Shown here piece after piece: positions 1 to 9,389 of a stretch of DNA of 64,000 nt. The translations under genes and the position numbers were made by a program. The DNA lies in contig NZ_LMTZ01000066.1 of NCBI RefSeq assembly GCF_001456025.1, forward strand, positions 1 to 64,000, in the 5' to 3' direction. The stretch is from Mastigocoleus testarum BC008. GTDB lineage: Bacteria > Cyanobacteriota > Cyanobacteriia > Cyanobacteriales > Nostocaceae. Under the pieces are notes generated by a model. It searched no databases, was not told where the DNA came from, and saw only the letters and a program-made list of their open reading frames with translations. Each line of letters starts with the position of its first letter. Positions within the stretch are counted from its first letter, which is position 1.

Positions 1-49
1 GTGGTAAAAAGTACTTTTTTACTCTTTTATTATTGATTTATTTAAGTAA

Positions 50-3000
50 TTACCGATTGTGACAGTTAGAGTGCGGAAGATGGGTTTTATCATATGAGCT
101 AGAGATAGCACGCTTGCCATCAGCTGTAATTGCCAAAGCATTTATCCAATCAGTATGCCCGAACAAAAAACTTTGATACTTGTCTTCTTCTTTATGCAAA
201 TTCCATAACTTTAAATTGTTATCGTTTGTAGCACAAACAACCCATTTCCCATCTGGTGTCATTGCTATTGCAGTAATTGTCTTAGCTTGAGTTTCCAGAA
301 CTCGTTTACATTCCCCATTTTTTAAATCCCATAACCTAAGCGTGCCATCCTTTGAAGCAGAAATAGCTTGTCGACCATCTGCTGTGACAGCTAAATCTGT
401 AATCATATCGCTATGAACTTCGGGAAGGAAATTACATTCCAAATCATTTAAATTTATAAGCCATAAAATGTTATCTGATGCAATGAGAATAGATTCTTCA
501 CTATTTGTTATAAAAGCGATGCTAGTGGCTGGAAGGCTTTGATGAATAGTGAGTTTGCATCTGCTATTAGTTTTATGTCTCAGATCCCATACTTTTAGTT
601 TGCCATCCAAGGAAGTTGAGACAGCTTGTTTCCCATCTGGAGTTAAAGCAAGAGCAGTAACTATGTCGTGGTGACCAGTGAGTTCAAGTTCACACTTCCC
701 GCTACCTATATTCCATAATTTGAGAGTTTTGTCCTCAGAAGCAGAGATAGCGATAGCCTGTTTACCATCTGCTGTAACAGCTAAAGCCCTGACTGTATCA
801 TTATGTCTTTCAACAGATAATTTGGACTTTTGATTGCTTAAACTCCATAACTTCAAAGTGTAATCATCAGAAGCAGCAATTAAGTCTTCACTGGTAGGAA
901 TTATTGCGACGGCGTTTGCCCAATCGCTATCCTTGAGTATGAGTTCACAATTTCTTTGTTTTAAATTCCATAACTTGAGAGTTTTATCTGTTGAACTTGA
1001 AACAACTCGCATCTGGTCAGTTAAAAATATTACAGAGCAAATCGAACCTTCATGAGCCTTGAATGTATGTAGACATTCAAAATTTTCCAAGTTCCATAAT
1101 TTTAAGATTCCTTCTGCTGAACCGGAAATAACTTGTTTGTGTTTCTGGAGTACTGCAACAGTTTGAATTGCACCCTGATGACCTTGGAAAGTACCAATAC
1201 ATTTCCGATTTTCTAAATCCCAAAGTTTTAGAGTTGAGTCAGATGAGGCTGAAATCGCTTGCATTTGTTCGGGAAGCACCGCTAAAGCATTGATAGAAGC
1301 TTCATGCGCCCTCAAAGTGTATTTATATTCACGTTTTTCTAAATCCCATAATTTAATATTTCCGTCTGCTGTTCCTGAAATTGCTTGCATTCGTTCAGGT
1401 ATCAACGCCACAGTATACACAGAACTTGTATTTTCTTTAAAAGTATGTATACATTCCTGTTTTTCTAAGTCCCAGAGTTTAATACTTCCGTCTGCTGCTC
1501 CTGAAATTGCTTGCATTCGTTCAGGAATCAACTTCACAGTATAAATAATCGCATTATGACCATCAAGTGTGCATATTTGTTCGCCTGTATTTAGATTCCA
1601 TAGCTTCAGACTTGTATCAGATGAACCAGAAAGAACATACTTACCATCAGCAGAAACTGCCAAGGTTTTGACATGATCGGAGTGACCAGTAAAGATACGT
1701 AATAAAGCAGTGTCAGCTTGGTGAAGGCTAGGAGTAAGAGTACGAAATAGAGGAAAAGGAGGTTTCTGTTGGAGAAGGGTCTCGATCGTAGTAGATGTGT
1801 CTCTCATCAAGCGACCCTGTAGTTGACTCCACAATTGTTTGCGATCTTGCTCTAAGATGTGGGCACTGAGTACAAGAGCTTTTTGTATTAAACGTAGTTC
1901 TACATCATCTAAAAGATAATTGAAATCAGCAATCAAAGCATAAGTATTTATAATCTCTAATTTTTTCTGTAGCCAGTTAAAATCCAGCAACAGTTCTCGT
2001 AAATCTGTCTCACGACCAGCACTAAATAAATGATATGCAAGATACTTAAAGAAATAGCCATCATCCGGAACTGTATGCCAACCATTAGTAGATTTACTCC
2101 AATATGCTGCTAAAAACTCCTCATTTAAAGCTTTTAAATCGCTATCGCTAACTAAGCTACGTAAATATTTATATAGTAAATTGTGCATTGAAACTAATTG
2201 CTCAGCTGCATTACCGGTTCTTCGCAATAAGTCTTTGCGGGTCAATATTATAATTAAAAAATCCACATCTGGCTCTTCCATATCATGATGAGTTTTTTGC
2301 CACAGAGTTGCAAGTGCTGCTTCCGGAATAGATGAGCCTGAAGGAAATATACATAATTCCCGATAGCACTCAGCATATGTTTTATTTTCATCTGCTAAGG
2401 CATCGATGCTAATTTTAAGTAATTGATAAATGCTACCACCTGGACGATTCAGACGTTTTAACTTGGTTTCTTGTAAGGCATCCCGCAAACTTTTCCAGCG
2501 CATACCGTCTTTTATTTGCGCTCCACAAAGAGATAATGCCAAAGGCAAATAATCACATTGTTTTGCCACTTCTCGTGCCACGTTTGGTAAAGTTTCTACT
2601 TCTTGTCCAACCCATTTTGCTAATAGGTCTAATGCCTGTTCGTTGTTGAAAAAATTCAGTTTATACTCCACAGCACCTAAATCAGTGATGATTCTGGCAT
2701 CACAAGTGGTAAACAAAAGACAACAGCCTTCTCCCAAATCATTAAACGCCTTCACTTGCTCTACACGCGACACATCATCCAAGACAATTAAACAAGCCTT
2801 ATCTTGCAAGCCTTGAAGTTGCAATTCATGCAGGGAATTCTCTTGTCTCATGTCTAACCAGAATACCCCATCAGAAAATTGCTGTTGCACCTCCTTGTCA
2901 CGAACTAGTGCAGATGCTAATACTGTTTTACCAATACCAGCCATTCCATGCACACCTACTTTATGAGATGATTGCAAATCAGTCTGTTTTTTTGGTGTAA

Positions 3001-3328
3001 TTAATTGTTTAAGCCTTTCTATTTCTTGAGTACGCCGTATAAAATGAGGTGGTAGATCTGGGTAATATTTTTTATTCGATGTCTTTGGATGCTCCTCTAA
3101 AGCTTTAAGGAAAACCTTTCGAATTACCTCAGCATGTATCGTCTGATAAGTAAGATCACCAATGTGAATATCCTTACCCTGCCCAATATTGACAATGGAA
3201 TTACCATATTGAAACGATATCCTTTCACTACCTTCGTAAGCTTGACGCAGGATTTCAATATCTTCATCGGTTGCAGTACCTGCTGTAAGTTTTTCAAAAA
3301 TAACCTTAATTTCATCGGGGGTAGGCAT
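50..3328 (-). CDS. NB-ARC ATPase with N-terminal RHIM-like motif and C-terminal WD40 repeats (NLR-like/STAND protein)
   Basis: This is a 1092-aa STAND-type receptor. Residues 1-35 form a short predicted helical hairpin. A compact motif, VNIGQGKDIHIGDLTY, lies at 46-61. The NB-ARC module has a P-loop (HGMAGIGKT, 127-135), a Walker B (LIVLDD, 180-185) and a winged-helix MHN near residue 390. From about residue 545 there are twelve full WD40 repeats, several nearly identical, and a thirteenth that stops after its SSYDKT strand. STAND proteins of this type are nucleotide-driven switches: WD40 repeats sense, NB-ARC oligomerises, and the N-terminus recruits an effector. The gene lies 26 bp downstream of the caspase gene on the same strand, so the two are probably cotranscribed. 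The truncated last repeat leaves 12-13 blades rather than 14. The ligand cannot be inferred. Confidence 0.9.
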   Translation of the reverse strand: MPTPDEIKVIFEKLTAGTATDEDIEILRQAYEGSERISFQYGNSIVNIGQGKDIHIGDLTYQTIHAEVIRKVFLKALEEHPKTSNKKYYPDLPPHFIRRTQEIERLKQLITPKKQTDLQSSHKVGVHGMAGIGKTVLASALVRDKEVQQQFSDGVFWLDMRQENSLHELQLQGLQDKACLIVLDDVSRVEQVKAFNDLGEGCCLLFTTCDARIITDLGAVEYKLNFFNNEQALDLLAKWVGQEVETLPNVAREVAKQCDYLPLALSLCGAQIKDGMRWKSLRDALQETKLKRLNRPGGSIYQLLKISIDALADENKTYAECYRELCIFPSGSSIPEAALATLWQKTHHDMEEPDVDFLIIILTRKDLLRRTGNAAEQLVSMHNLLYKYLRSLVSDSDLKALNEEFLAAYWSKSTNGWHTVPDDGYFFKYLAYHLFSAGRETDLRELLLDFNWLQKKLEIINTYALIADFNYLLDDVELRLIQKALVLSAHILEQDRKQLWSQLQGRLMRDTSTTIETLLQQKPPFPLFRTLTPSLHQADTALLRIFTGHSDHVKTLAVSADGKYVLSGSSDTSLKLWNLNTGEQICTLDGHNAIIYTVKLIPERMQAISGAADGSIKLWDLEKQECIHTFKENTSSVYTVALIPERMQAISGTADGNIKLWDLEKREYKYTLRAHEASINALAVLPEQMQAISASSDSTLKLWDLENRKCIGTFQGHQGAIQTVAVLQKHKQVISGSAEGILKLWNLENFECLHTFKAHEGSICSVIFLTDQMRVVSSSTDKTLKLWNLKQRNCELILKDSDWANAVAIIPTSEDLIAASDDYTLKLWSLSNQKSKLSVERHNDTVRALAVTADGKQAIAISASEDKTLKLWNIGSGKCELELTGHHDIVTALALTPDGKQAVSTSLDGKLKVWDLRHKTNSRCKLTIHQSLPATSIAFITNSEESILIASDNILWLINLNDLECNFLPEVHSDMITDLAVTADGRQAISASKDGTLRLWDLKNGECKRVLETQAKTITAIAMTPDGKWVVCATNDNNLKLWNLHKEEDKYQSFLFGHTDWINALAITADGKRAISSSYDKTHLPHSNCHNR

Positions 3329-3354
3329 TTATTATCCTTGTCACTTTACAGTAG

Positions 3355-4323
3355 TTATTTGTGATAAACATCACCAATGTGAAGACCGTGAGCTTCATTA
3401 ATATTAGTAATAAATTTTCCATGCTGGTTTATAACATCAGCAATTTTATTTATCTTTTGCATCGCCTCAGATTTAATTTCATCCCATCCCTTATCGGGTA
3501 AACCTTTACCACCCCGCAGTTTTGTAATGACAAAATCTCCTGCATCCATATCAAAATGAGGGGTTTGCTTTGCGTCATATAACTGACGCGCACTTTCTGG
3601 TACAACCTTACCCAGATGATTCATGATGTTAGAAACTCGAACTTCTGTATCACCTGGTTTGTTACCCGCACCTTGCAAAGCTTCGAGAAAATGATAAGTG
3701 TAGATACTGCTAGAATCATCTTTAATCCAAGATTTTTGCTCGCCTTCCGATGATGTAAAAACGACTCTACCTTTACCTTGTTTCAAATTATCAATTAAGC
3801 TTTTGGATGGTGGAACTTCTACAAAACCTTGAGGAAGTTTAAAAGCAGGGGTAGTTTTACCTTCTTTAGATGTTGCCATACCTGCAGCATGACAGCTATC
3901 AATTACAACTAATAAACGTTCGGCTTGAATTTGGCGTAATGCATCGGTGAAAGTTTCAGCAGCTAATGCAGATTCTGTTAAGTCGAAAGGATCGATATCA
4001 TGTTGTATCAGATAGTAGCTATTGTTATTCTCTTCGAGCCAACCATGTCCTGAATAGTAAACAAACACGGTAGCTTGAGAGTCAGAATCTGCTTTTGCTT
4101 TTAACCAATTCAGTCCTTCTAAAATACCTTCTTTCGTCGCATCTTGATTATTCAGCACCCGAATATGTTCTTCGTTATCAGGATAAGCACATAGTTCCGG
4201 ATCGATTAAAGCTGCATAAATTGCTTGAGTATCTTTTACGGTTACTGGTAATGACAAATTACTATAAGCAGATTCCCCGACGCCAATTAATAGTGCATAA
4301 CCGTGAGTAAATTGTTCGCTCAT
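3355..4323 (-). CDS. Caspase-family (peptidase C14) protease with C-terminal RHIM-like motif
   Basis: This 322-aa protein has a caspase/metacaspase p20 fold. The catalytic His is in YYSGHG (H93) and the catalytic Cys in VIDSCHAAG (C144). The N-terminal strand YALLIGVGESAY is typical of bacterial orthocaspases. The last residues (306-320, TNINEAHGLHIGDVY) repeat the short motif found near the N-termini of the NB-ARC protein downstream and the NACHT protein encoded divergently. Family knowledge: such proteases act as effectors of bacterial suicide or conflict systems when brought together by NLR-like partners. Inference: the C-terminal motif is the recruitment tag. The gene is the first of a two-gene leftward operon. 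There is no signal peptide, so it should be cytoplasmic. Cleavage specificity is unknown. Confidence 0.92.
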   Translation of the reverse strand: MSEQFTHGYALLIGVGESAYSNLSLPVTVKDTQAIYAALIDPELCAYPDNEEHIRVLNNQDATKEGILEGLNWLKAKADSDSQATVFVYYSGHGWLEENNNSYYLIQHDIDPFDLTESALAAETFTDALRQIQAERLLVVIDSCHAAGMATSKEGKTTPAFKLPQGFVEVPPSKSLIDNLKQGKGRVVFTSSEGEQKSWIKDDSSSIYTYHFLEALQGAGNKPGDTEVRVSNIMNHLGKVVPESARQLYDAKQTPHFDMDAGDFVITKLRGGKGLPDKGWDEIKSEAMQKINKIADVINQHGKFITNINEAHGLHIGDVYHK

Positions 4324-4499
4324 TTCTGTGTTACTGATTAAGTTTATTTAGTTTTTTGCTCTTTCCAATGCTTTTACCCAGAACTAACTGAGAAGTTACA
4401 TGACCTATATATAATAAATAATACAAACAGCTAACAGCACTTTTGATTGTTGTCATATCTCCCAACGTTTAGCAAAATGCATGACTTGTGTAGATATCA
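4324..4499. promoter_or_regulatory. Divergent promoter region between caspase operon and NACHT gene
   Basis: These 176 bp separate two outward-facing starts, so both promoters should lie here. The DNA is AT-rich. I see no strong Shine-Dalgarno before either start and no obvious operator palindrome. Confidence 0.45.
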
Positions 4500-6947
4500 A
4501 TGAGTTCTAATGAAGAATTAAGAGCCATTTTTGACCGTATCGCTGATGGGGAAGAAACCGAGGACGATATAAAGACCCTGCGGAGAATTTTGCGCTTGCG
4601 TGACGGTTCAATACAAGTGGGTAAGGATATCGTCAATATTGCAGATGGTAGAAATATTCAGATTGGCGATCGCATTTATTACGGTACAGATGCTGAAACT
4701 ATCAAGGAAGTATTGCATTTAGTTCTGCAAGAAAAGCAAAAAGCTAAACGTCCCCGAAATGAAAAACTGTTGCTCCAAGCAGTGAAAGAAGAAGTTAAAG
4801 CCCGACTAAAGGGGTCTTTACACAATGCAGTATTAATAAATTTGGGTAAGGAAGCTCAACCGGAACAAGTAAAATGTCCTTGGAGTTCAGATATTAAAAT
4901 TGGGAACCGCAAGCGTGAACCTATCCCCCACAGTACCAGTATTTTAGAAGTTTTTGAGCAAGAAGAAATTGCGGATCAGTTACTGATTTTGGGGGATCCT
5001 GGTGCTGGGAAAACTACTACAATGTTAGATTTAGCTGAATCTTTGATTGTACGAGCTCAAAAAGAAGCTGATTATCCAATTCCGGTGCTGCTTAATCTCT
5101 CCAATTGGAAAGATGACGAACAGTCGATCCATAAATGGTTAGTATTAGAACTAAATTCAAAGTATGGGGTGCGTCAGGATGTTGGTACTAACTGGGTAGA
5201 TGAGGCTAAATTGCTACCAATGCTTGATGGTTTGGATGAATTAGAATCAATTCGTCAAGAACCATGCGTGCAGAAAATTAATGAATTTTTGCAAAGTGAA
5301 TCGCGATCGCAGTATTTGGTTGTGTGTAGTCGTCGAGAAGAGTATGAGAAAGTTGTTCGACAACAAATAGAAAATGATGAGCAGGATTTAGAGGAGACTT
5401 CACCAAAGCAGGAGACACGCTTACATCTGAATGGAGCTATTGTGCTGCAACCACTTACAGATGAGAAAATAAAAACATATTTAGCGCAATTAAACCAAAT
5501 AGAATTTTGGGAAACCCTGCAAGATGATGCAGAACTATTAAGACTCCTAAGAAAACCCTTATTTTTGTCGATTTTAGGATTTATTTCCTTTGATAAAAAT
5601 TTATCTCTTTATGAATGGGGAAAACTGACACCAACTAAAGAACGAATTCAATCCCTTCTCGATGCTTACTGGGAAACTGCTATTGGTAGAGAGCTTGTAA
5701 CATCACAAATGGAATCGCAGGGACTTAAGAGTCTTAGTTATCGAAATAAAAATCCTCCCAGTAGAAGGAAAACCCGTAAATGGCTAGTTTATTTGGCGCA
5801 GCAGTTACAAGAAGAGTCCCAAACTGAGTTTTTGATTGAAGAAATGCAGCCTTATCTTTTTCTTAAAAAAAAGCATCATCAATGGCTGTATTGGTTTCTA
5901 CTTTTTGCTATTAATACATTATGCGTCGGAATCATTTCTACAAGTGCTTTATTACCATATTTTCAGCCACCTAATAATTTCGTAATTATCCAAAATATCT
6001 TTATCGGCTTGTTTGGCGTTTTCATGTTGACAGCAGAAACTAAAGCAGATGGAGTGCGGTTAATAGAATATCCTTGGATTCATCTATTTTGCTGGCTCTT
6101 CAAACGAGATTTACCAAAAGAATTTAAGCAGCACGTACCTATAATTCATGATATCGATCTTTCTCAGAAATTAAAGATAAGAATTCCATCACTACAAGAA
6201 ATTGAAAGATATTTTATATTTCCACTGAAGGGATTGTTCTTAGTTCATTCCAAATTTTCATTGATGCCGATAGTAGTGTTGATGTATGGAACGCATATGA
6301 TGTCAGCCAAAATAATGTATGTGATTGGAGCAAAAAAGAGAGGATTAAAACAAAGAGAAGATATTGTACAGATAAGTCTAAATGTTAATTCACAAATGAA
6401 AGAGTTCCGCCAATCATCTTACTCTCATCATTATTTAATATTTTTATTAACAATCAATTATCTTGAATTTATTGAGCAACAAGGAGGATTTTTACTAAAC
6501 TTTATATTGAATCTCATAGGAAAAATATTTTCCGTATTTTCCTGTGGATTAATCGCTCCTTTTATCTTTATATCTTTATTTTTAGTCAAGCCAATTGAAA
6601 ACAGTAATATTCCAAACCAAGGTTTCTACGAAACACTAAAAATTGCATTAATTGTAACCTGGATTCAGGGTTTTTATATTTACTATATTATCTCCTCGAA
6701 TATAAAACAAAATATTTGGAGTACAGCTATTTCTTTTACTCTTTGGATTTTGCTAAGTTTTAGTTTCTCATCTTTAGCTAAACATCTTTCTCTTCGCACC
6801 ATTCTTTACTGCAATGGCTACATTCCCTGGAACTACGCCCACTTTCTCGACTATTGCACCGAACGCTTATTTCTCCAACGTATTGGTGGACGCTATCGCT
6901 TCATTCACCGACTACTACAAGAGTATTTTGCAGCAATGACTTTGTGA
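4500..6947 (+). CDS. NACHT NTPase with N-terminal RHIM-like motif and polytopic membrane C-terminus
   Basis: This is an 815-aa STAND/NACHT protein. Residues 1-35 resemble the N-terminus of the NB-ARC protein encoded on the opposite strand. The motif VNIADGRNIQIGDRIY (45-60) contains a perfect RHIM-type core, IQIG. The NACHT module has the P-loop GDPGAGKTT (165-173) and a Walker B region with the NACHT-typical small-residue pattern LPMLDGLDEL (239-248). From about residue 460 there are several hydrophobic stretches that look like transmembrane helices. The C-terminus (LLQEYFAAMTL) matches the end of many cyanobacterial NACHT proteins. It is divergent from the caspase operon. It could use its membrane domain as an effector, signal to the caspase through the shared motif, or both. 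The ATG at 4500 has no clear Shine-Dalgarno. Confidence 0.88.
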   Translation: MSSNEELRAIFDRIADGEETEDDIKTLRRILRLRDGSIQVGKDIVNIADGRNIQIGDRIYYGTDAETIKEVLHLVLQEKQKAKRPRNEKLLLQAVKEEVKARLKGSLHNAVLINLGKEAQPEQVKCPWSSDIKIGNRKREPIPHSTSILEVFEQEEIADQLLILGDPGAGKTTTMLDLAESLIVRAQKEADYPIPVLLNLSNWKDDEQSIHKWLVLELNSKYGVRQDVGTNWVDEAKLLPMLDGLDELESIRQEPCVQKINEFLQSESRSQYLVVCSRREEYEKVVRQQIENDEQDLEETSPKQETRLHLNGAIVLQPLTDEKIKTYLAQLNQIEFWETLQDDAELLRLLRKPLFLSILGFISFDKNLSLYEWGKLTPTKERIQSLLDAYWETAIGRELVTSQMESQGLKSLSYRNKNPPSRRKTRKWLVYLAQQLQEESQTEFLIEEMQPYLFLKKKHHQWLYWFLLFAINTLCVGIISTSALLPYFQPPNNFVIIQNIFIGLFGVFMLTAETKADGVRLIEYPWIHLFCWLFKRDLPKEFKQHVPIIHDIDLSQKLKIRIPSLQEIERYFIFPLKGLFLVHSKFSLMPIVVLMYGTHMMSAKIMYVIGAKKRGLKQREDIVQISLNVNSQMKEFRQSSYSHHYLIFLLTINYLEFIEQQGGFLLNFILNLIGKIFSVFSCGLIAPFIFISLFLVKPIENSNIPNQGFYETLKIALIVTWIQGFYIYYIISSNIKQNIWSTAISFTLWILLSFSFSSLAKHLSLRTILYCNGYIPWNYAHFLDYCTERLFLQRIGGRYRFIHRLLQEYFAAMTL

Positions 6948-6982
6948 AAATTACCCAGTTATTGTAAATAAAAGTTTATTTT

Positions 6983-7561
6983 TTATTCCCAAATTTTTTG
7001 CATATTAAGTACAAATCCAGATAATACACTTTCCCCCGACAAAGTTTGAGGTAACTTTAAAATCTCAATATCTTGTCCCGGACGATAAATTTCTACTTCC
7101 TGTTTTTTGCGATTTATCAACCAACCCAAACGACAACCATTGGCGATATATTCTTGCATTTTGTTTTGAGTTTTCTTCAAACTATCATTAGGTGAAAGTA
7201 TTTCAATCACAAAGTCAGGACAAAGGGGAATAAATTTTTCTTTTTGTTCTTTACTCAAAGTATCCCAACGAGATTTTTCCACCCAAGAAACATCGGGAGA
7301 ACGGTCAGCACCTGATGGTAAAGTAAATCCAGTTGATGAATCAAAAACTTCCCCAAGTTGCTTTTGTTCGTTCCATAACCATATCTGAGCATTAATATTG
7401 GAGTTAGTTTTTCCTGTTTCTCCTCCCGTAGGTGGCATTATAATTAAATCTCCTTGGGTATTGCGTTCTAGTTTTAAGTCAGGGTTTGCTTGACACAGTT
7501 TATAAAATTGCTCTGGGGTGAGCTTAATTACAGAATTTAAGTTTAATGTGAATGATGTCAT
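6983..7561 (-). CDS. Uma2 family (DUF820) restriction-endonuclease-fold protein
   Basis: This 192-aa protein matches the Uma2/DUF820 family, which is greatly expanded in cyanobacteria and has a PD-(D/E)XK nuclease-like fold. Recognisable segments are LTPEQFYKLCQANPDLKLE near the N-terminus, LIIMPPTGGETG, the core SPDVSWVEKSRWD, then PDFVIEILSPNDSL and KMQEYIANGCRLGWLI. The D of SPDVSW and the E-x-L-S of VIEILS are the conserved acidic positions. The biological role of the family is unresolved; some members sit with mobile or conflict genes. It converges on the NACHT gene with a 35-bp gap. The ATG start fits the usual family N-terminus. Confidence 0.85.
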   Translation of the reverse strand: MTSFTLNLNSVIKLTPEQFYKLCQANPDLKLERNTQGDLIIMPPTGGETGKTNSNINAQIWLWNEQKQLGEVFDSSTGFTLPSGADRSPDVSWVEKSRWDTLSKEQKEKFIPLCPDFVIEILSPNDSLKKTQNKMQEYIANGCRLGWLINRKKQEVEIYRPGQDIEILKLPQTLSGESVLSGFVLNMQKIWE

Positions 7562-7637
7562 AGCAGTCTTTCCTATCTTTTTATTGGCGATGAATGCGAT
7601 CGCTAAAAATCTACCTTTATTTTGTTCTAGATTTTTT

Positions 7638-7844
7638 AGGACTTACGCACTCGTTAGGAATTTTCATTAGCGGATCCGTAAGGTAGCGGCTCCGTAGGTA
7701 GCGCAGCTATAGCTATAGCGTGACCGCAAGGTCATTGGTTTGGGATTGCTATTTCCTAACGGAAACGCTATAGCTGCGCTACGTACCGAGCTGCTAACCT
7801 ATCGTCGCAATGACTACAATTAAGTTGTCTGTGGGTAAGTCTTA
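7638..7844. mobile_element. Small non-coding element with imperfect terminal inverted repeats (MITE-like)
   Basis: The left end, TAGGACTTACGCA (7638-7650), and the right end, TGGGTAAGTCTTA (7832-7844), are inverted copies matching at 11 of 13 positions. The interior holds a perfect 16-bp inverted repeat (7698-7713 and 7767-7782) and no ORF. A similar pair of ends occurs at 27977-28096. The mobilising transposase family is not identifiable here. Confidence 0.45.
7698..7782. repeat. 16-bp perfect inverted repeat (GTAGCGCAGCTATAGC)
   Basis: The two arms are exact reverse complements separated by 53 bp, so the region can fold into a long hairpin. Related CGCAGCTATAG-type words recur at about 26785-26830, which suggests a dispersed palindromic repeat family. 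Confidence 0.6.
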
Positions 7845-7995
7845 TTTTTGTTCTGAGGGGTATCGACATTATCCTTCATCCTGAACGAACGAGGTTTACT
7901 GCATTTAAACTTTCTTAATTTCTCATCAAACACATCTTTTTCTGCACGAGCTATACTCGTAATGAGCATGGCTGTAAGTAGTAAGGAGAAGGAAT

Positions 7996-8085
7996 ATGAC
8001 TGAGTCGGTGGTTCGCTTCATAGATCAAACCCTGAAAATACGGCTTACAGAGGTTTCTGCATTTACACAGACTTTCTTGCATTAG
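7996..8085 (+). CDS. Possible 29-aa small ORF
   Basis: The frame reads MTESVVRFIDQTLKIRLTEV and ends TFLH before TAG. The upstream sequence AAGGAGAAGGAAT gives a plausible ribosome binding site. No family is recognised. It could be a chance frame. Confidence 0.15.
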   Translation: MTESVVRFIDQTLKIRLTEVSAFTQTFLH

Positions 8086-8258
8086 ACATCCATAGAAAAT
8101 AAATAATGTAGAGATGTATCATGCTACGTCTCTATCAGGATTTTGTGGGAAACGTATAATTCTTTTCCTGCAGATGTCTTTTGAGTTGCGAATGTAGTCT
8201 GAAGTTAAAATACCTCTGTACAGCCATCTCTACAAAAGGCTTTACATAGAGGAAAACA

Positions 8259-9326
8259 ATGAATTTAGAACTACTTGGCTGGAGCAATTGGTTTGCTTCT
8301 AGCTTTGAGCAATTGGCTATGGAAGGATATTTTCTGGCTAGAGTTGCTCAAGAATATAAAGGTGGCTATCTTTTATATGCAGAATTTGGTGAAATAGCAG
8401 GTGTACTAGCAGGTAAACTTCGACATGAAGCGACATCTTCTCAAAATTTACCAGCAGTGGGTGACTGGGTTGCTGCTACCCAACCAAATAATTCGACTCA
8501 AGCAATTATTCACCAAGTTTTACCCCGTAAAAGTAAATTCTCCCGCAAGGTTGCGGGTGCTAAAACACAAGAACAAATGATTGCAACCAATATTGATACG
8601 GTATTTCTCGTATGTGGGTTGGATGATAACTTTAACTTGAGACGGATCGAACGCTATTTGGTGCTGACCTGGGAAAGTGGTGCAAATCCAGTCATTATCC
8701 TCAATAAAGTGGATCTATGCGAATTTTGGGAACAAAAAGTGCTGGAAGTAGAAGCGATCGCTCCAGGAGTTCCAATTATTGCAATCAGTGCTATTACTTT
8801 GCATGAACGAGGATTGGAAATATTGCAACCTTACCTACAGCTTGGACAAACCATAGTTTTACTTGGTTCTTCGGGTGTGGGTAAATCAACTCTAACCAAT
8901 CAAATTATTGGAAAAGAGGTTCATGTGGTGCAGACAGTGCGTCAAGGTGACAGCAAAGGTCGACATACTACCACTAGTAGTGAGTTACTTTGTTTACCTT
9001 CTGGAGCATTATTAATAGATACACCAGGAATGCGAGAACTCCAATTGTGGGATGTACAAGACGGTTTGCAAGAAACCTTTGCAGACATTGAAACACTCGC
9101 GGAGCAATGTCGTTTTCGCGACTGTCAACATCAACATGAACCGGGTTGTGCTGTTCGAGAAGCACTTGCAGAAGGAATTTTAGACCAGAAGCGTTTTCTG
9201 AATTACCAAAAACTGCAAAAGGAAAAAAATTACCTCGCCAGAAAGCAAAATCAGAGAGAATCTCTCAACACCAAAGCCAGATGGAAGCAGAGAACTAAAG
9301 CAATACGAAACCATCACAAACGGTGA
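8259..9326 (+). CDS. rsgA: Small ribosomal subunit biogenesis GTPase RsgA
   Basis: This 355-aa protein has the circularly permuted GTPase order unique to RsgA/YjeQ: G4 NKVD (149-152), then G1 GSSGVGKST (203-211), then G3 DTPG (254-257). An OB-fold-like N-terminus precedes the GTPase domain. The C-terminal zinc site is visible as C284, C289, H291 and C297 (CRFRDC...EPGCAV). RsgA binds the 30S subunit late in assembly and hydrolyses GTP on release. The basic C-terminal tail is usual. The start has a GA-rich sequence (AGAGGAAAACA) before the ATG. The gene is monocistronic and convergent with the Get3-like gene. Confidence 0.96.
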   Translation: MNLELLGWSNWFASSFEQLAMEGYFLARVAQEYKGGYLLYAEFGEIAGVLAGKLRHEATSSQNLPAVGDWVAATQPNNSTQAIIHQVLPRKSKFSRKVAGAKTQEQMIATNIDTVFLVCGLDDNFNLRRIERYLVLTWESGANPVIILNKVDLCEFWEQKVLEVEAIAPGVPIIAISAITLHERGLEILQPYLQLGQTIVLLGSSGVGKSTLTNQIIGKEVHVVQTVRQGDSKGRHTTTSSELLCLPSGALLIDTPGMRELQLWDVQDGLQETFADIETLAEQCRFRDCQHQHEPGCAVREALAEGILDQKRFLNYQKLQKEKNYLARKQNQRESLNTKARWKQRTKAIRNHHKR

Positions 9327-9328
9327 AG

Positions 9329-9389
9329 TCAGTTATCAGTGAACAGTTAACAATAATCAAAAAACTGATAACTGACAACTGATAACTGA
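9329..9389. terminator. Inverted-repeat terminator region between convergent genes
   Basis: TCAGTTATCAG (9329-9339) is an exact inverted complement of CTGATAACTGA (9365-9375), which recurs directly at 9379-9389. It sits between the stops of rsgA and the Get3-like gene, so it may terminate both. The AGTTATC heptamer is also an STRR-type repeat word found elsewhere in the window. Confidence 0.5.

Larger units (their letters stand above)
7562..8258. other. Intergenic region with MITE-like element
   Basis: About 700 bp with no convincing gene. It contains the inverted-repeat element at 7638-7844 and the stem at 7698-7782. A 29-codon frame at 7996-8085 has a good Shine-Dalgarno (AAGGAG) but no recognisable product. 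The region just before 8259 should hold the rsgA promoter. Confidence 0.5.
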
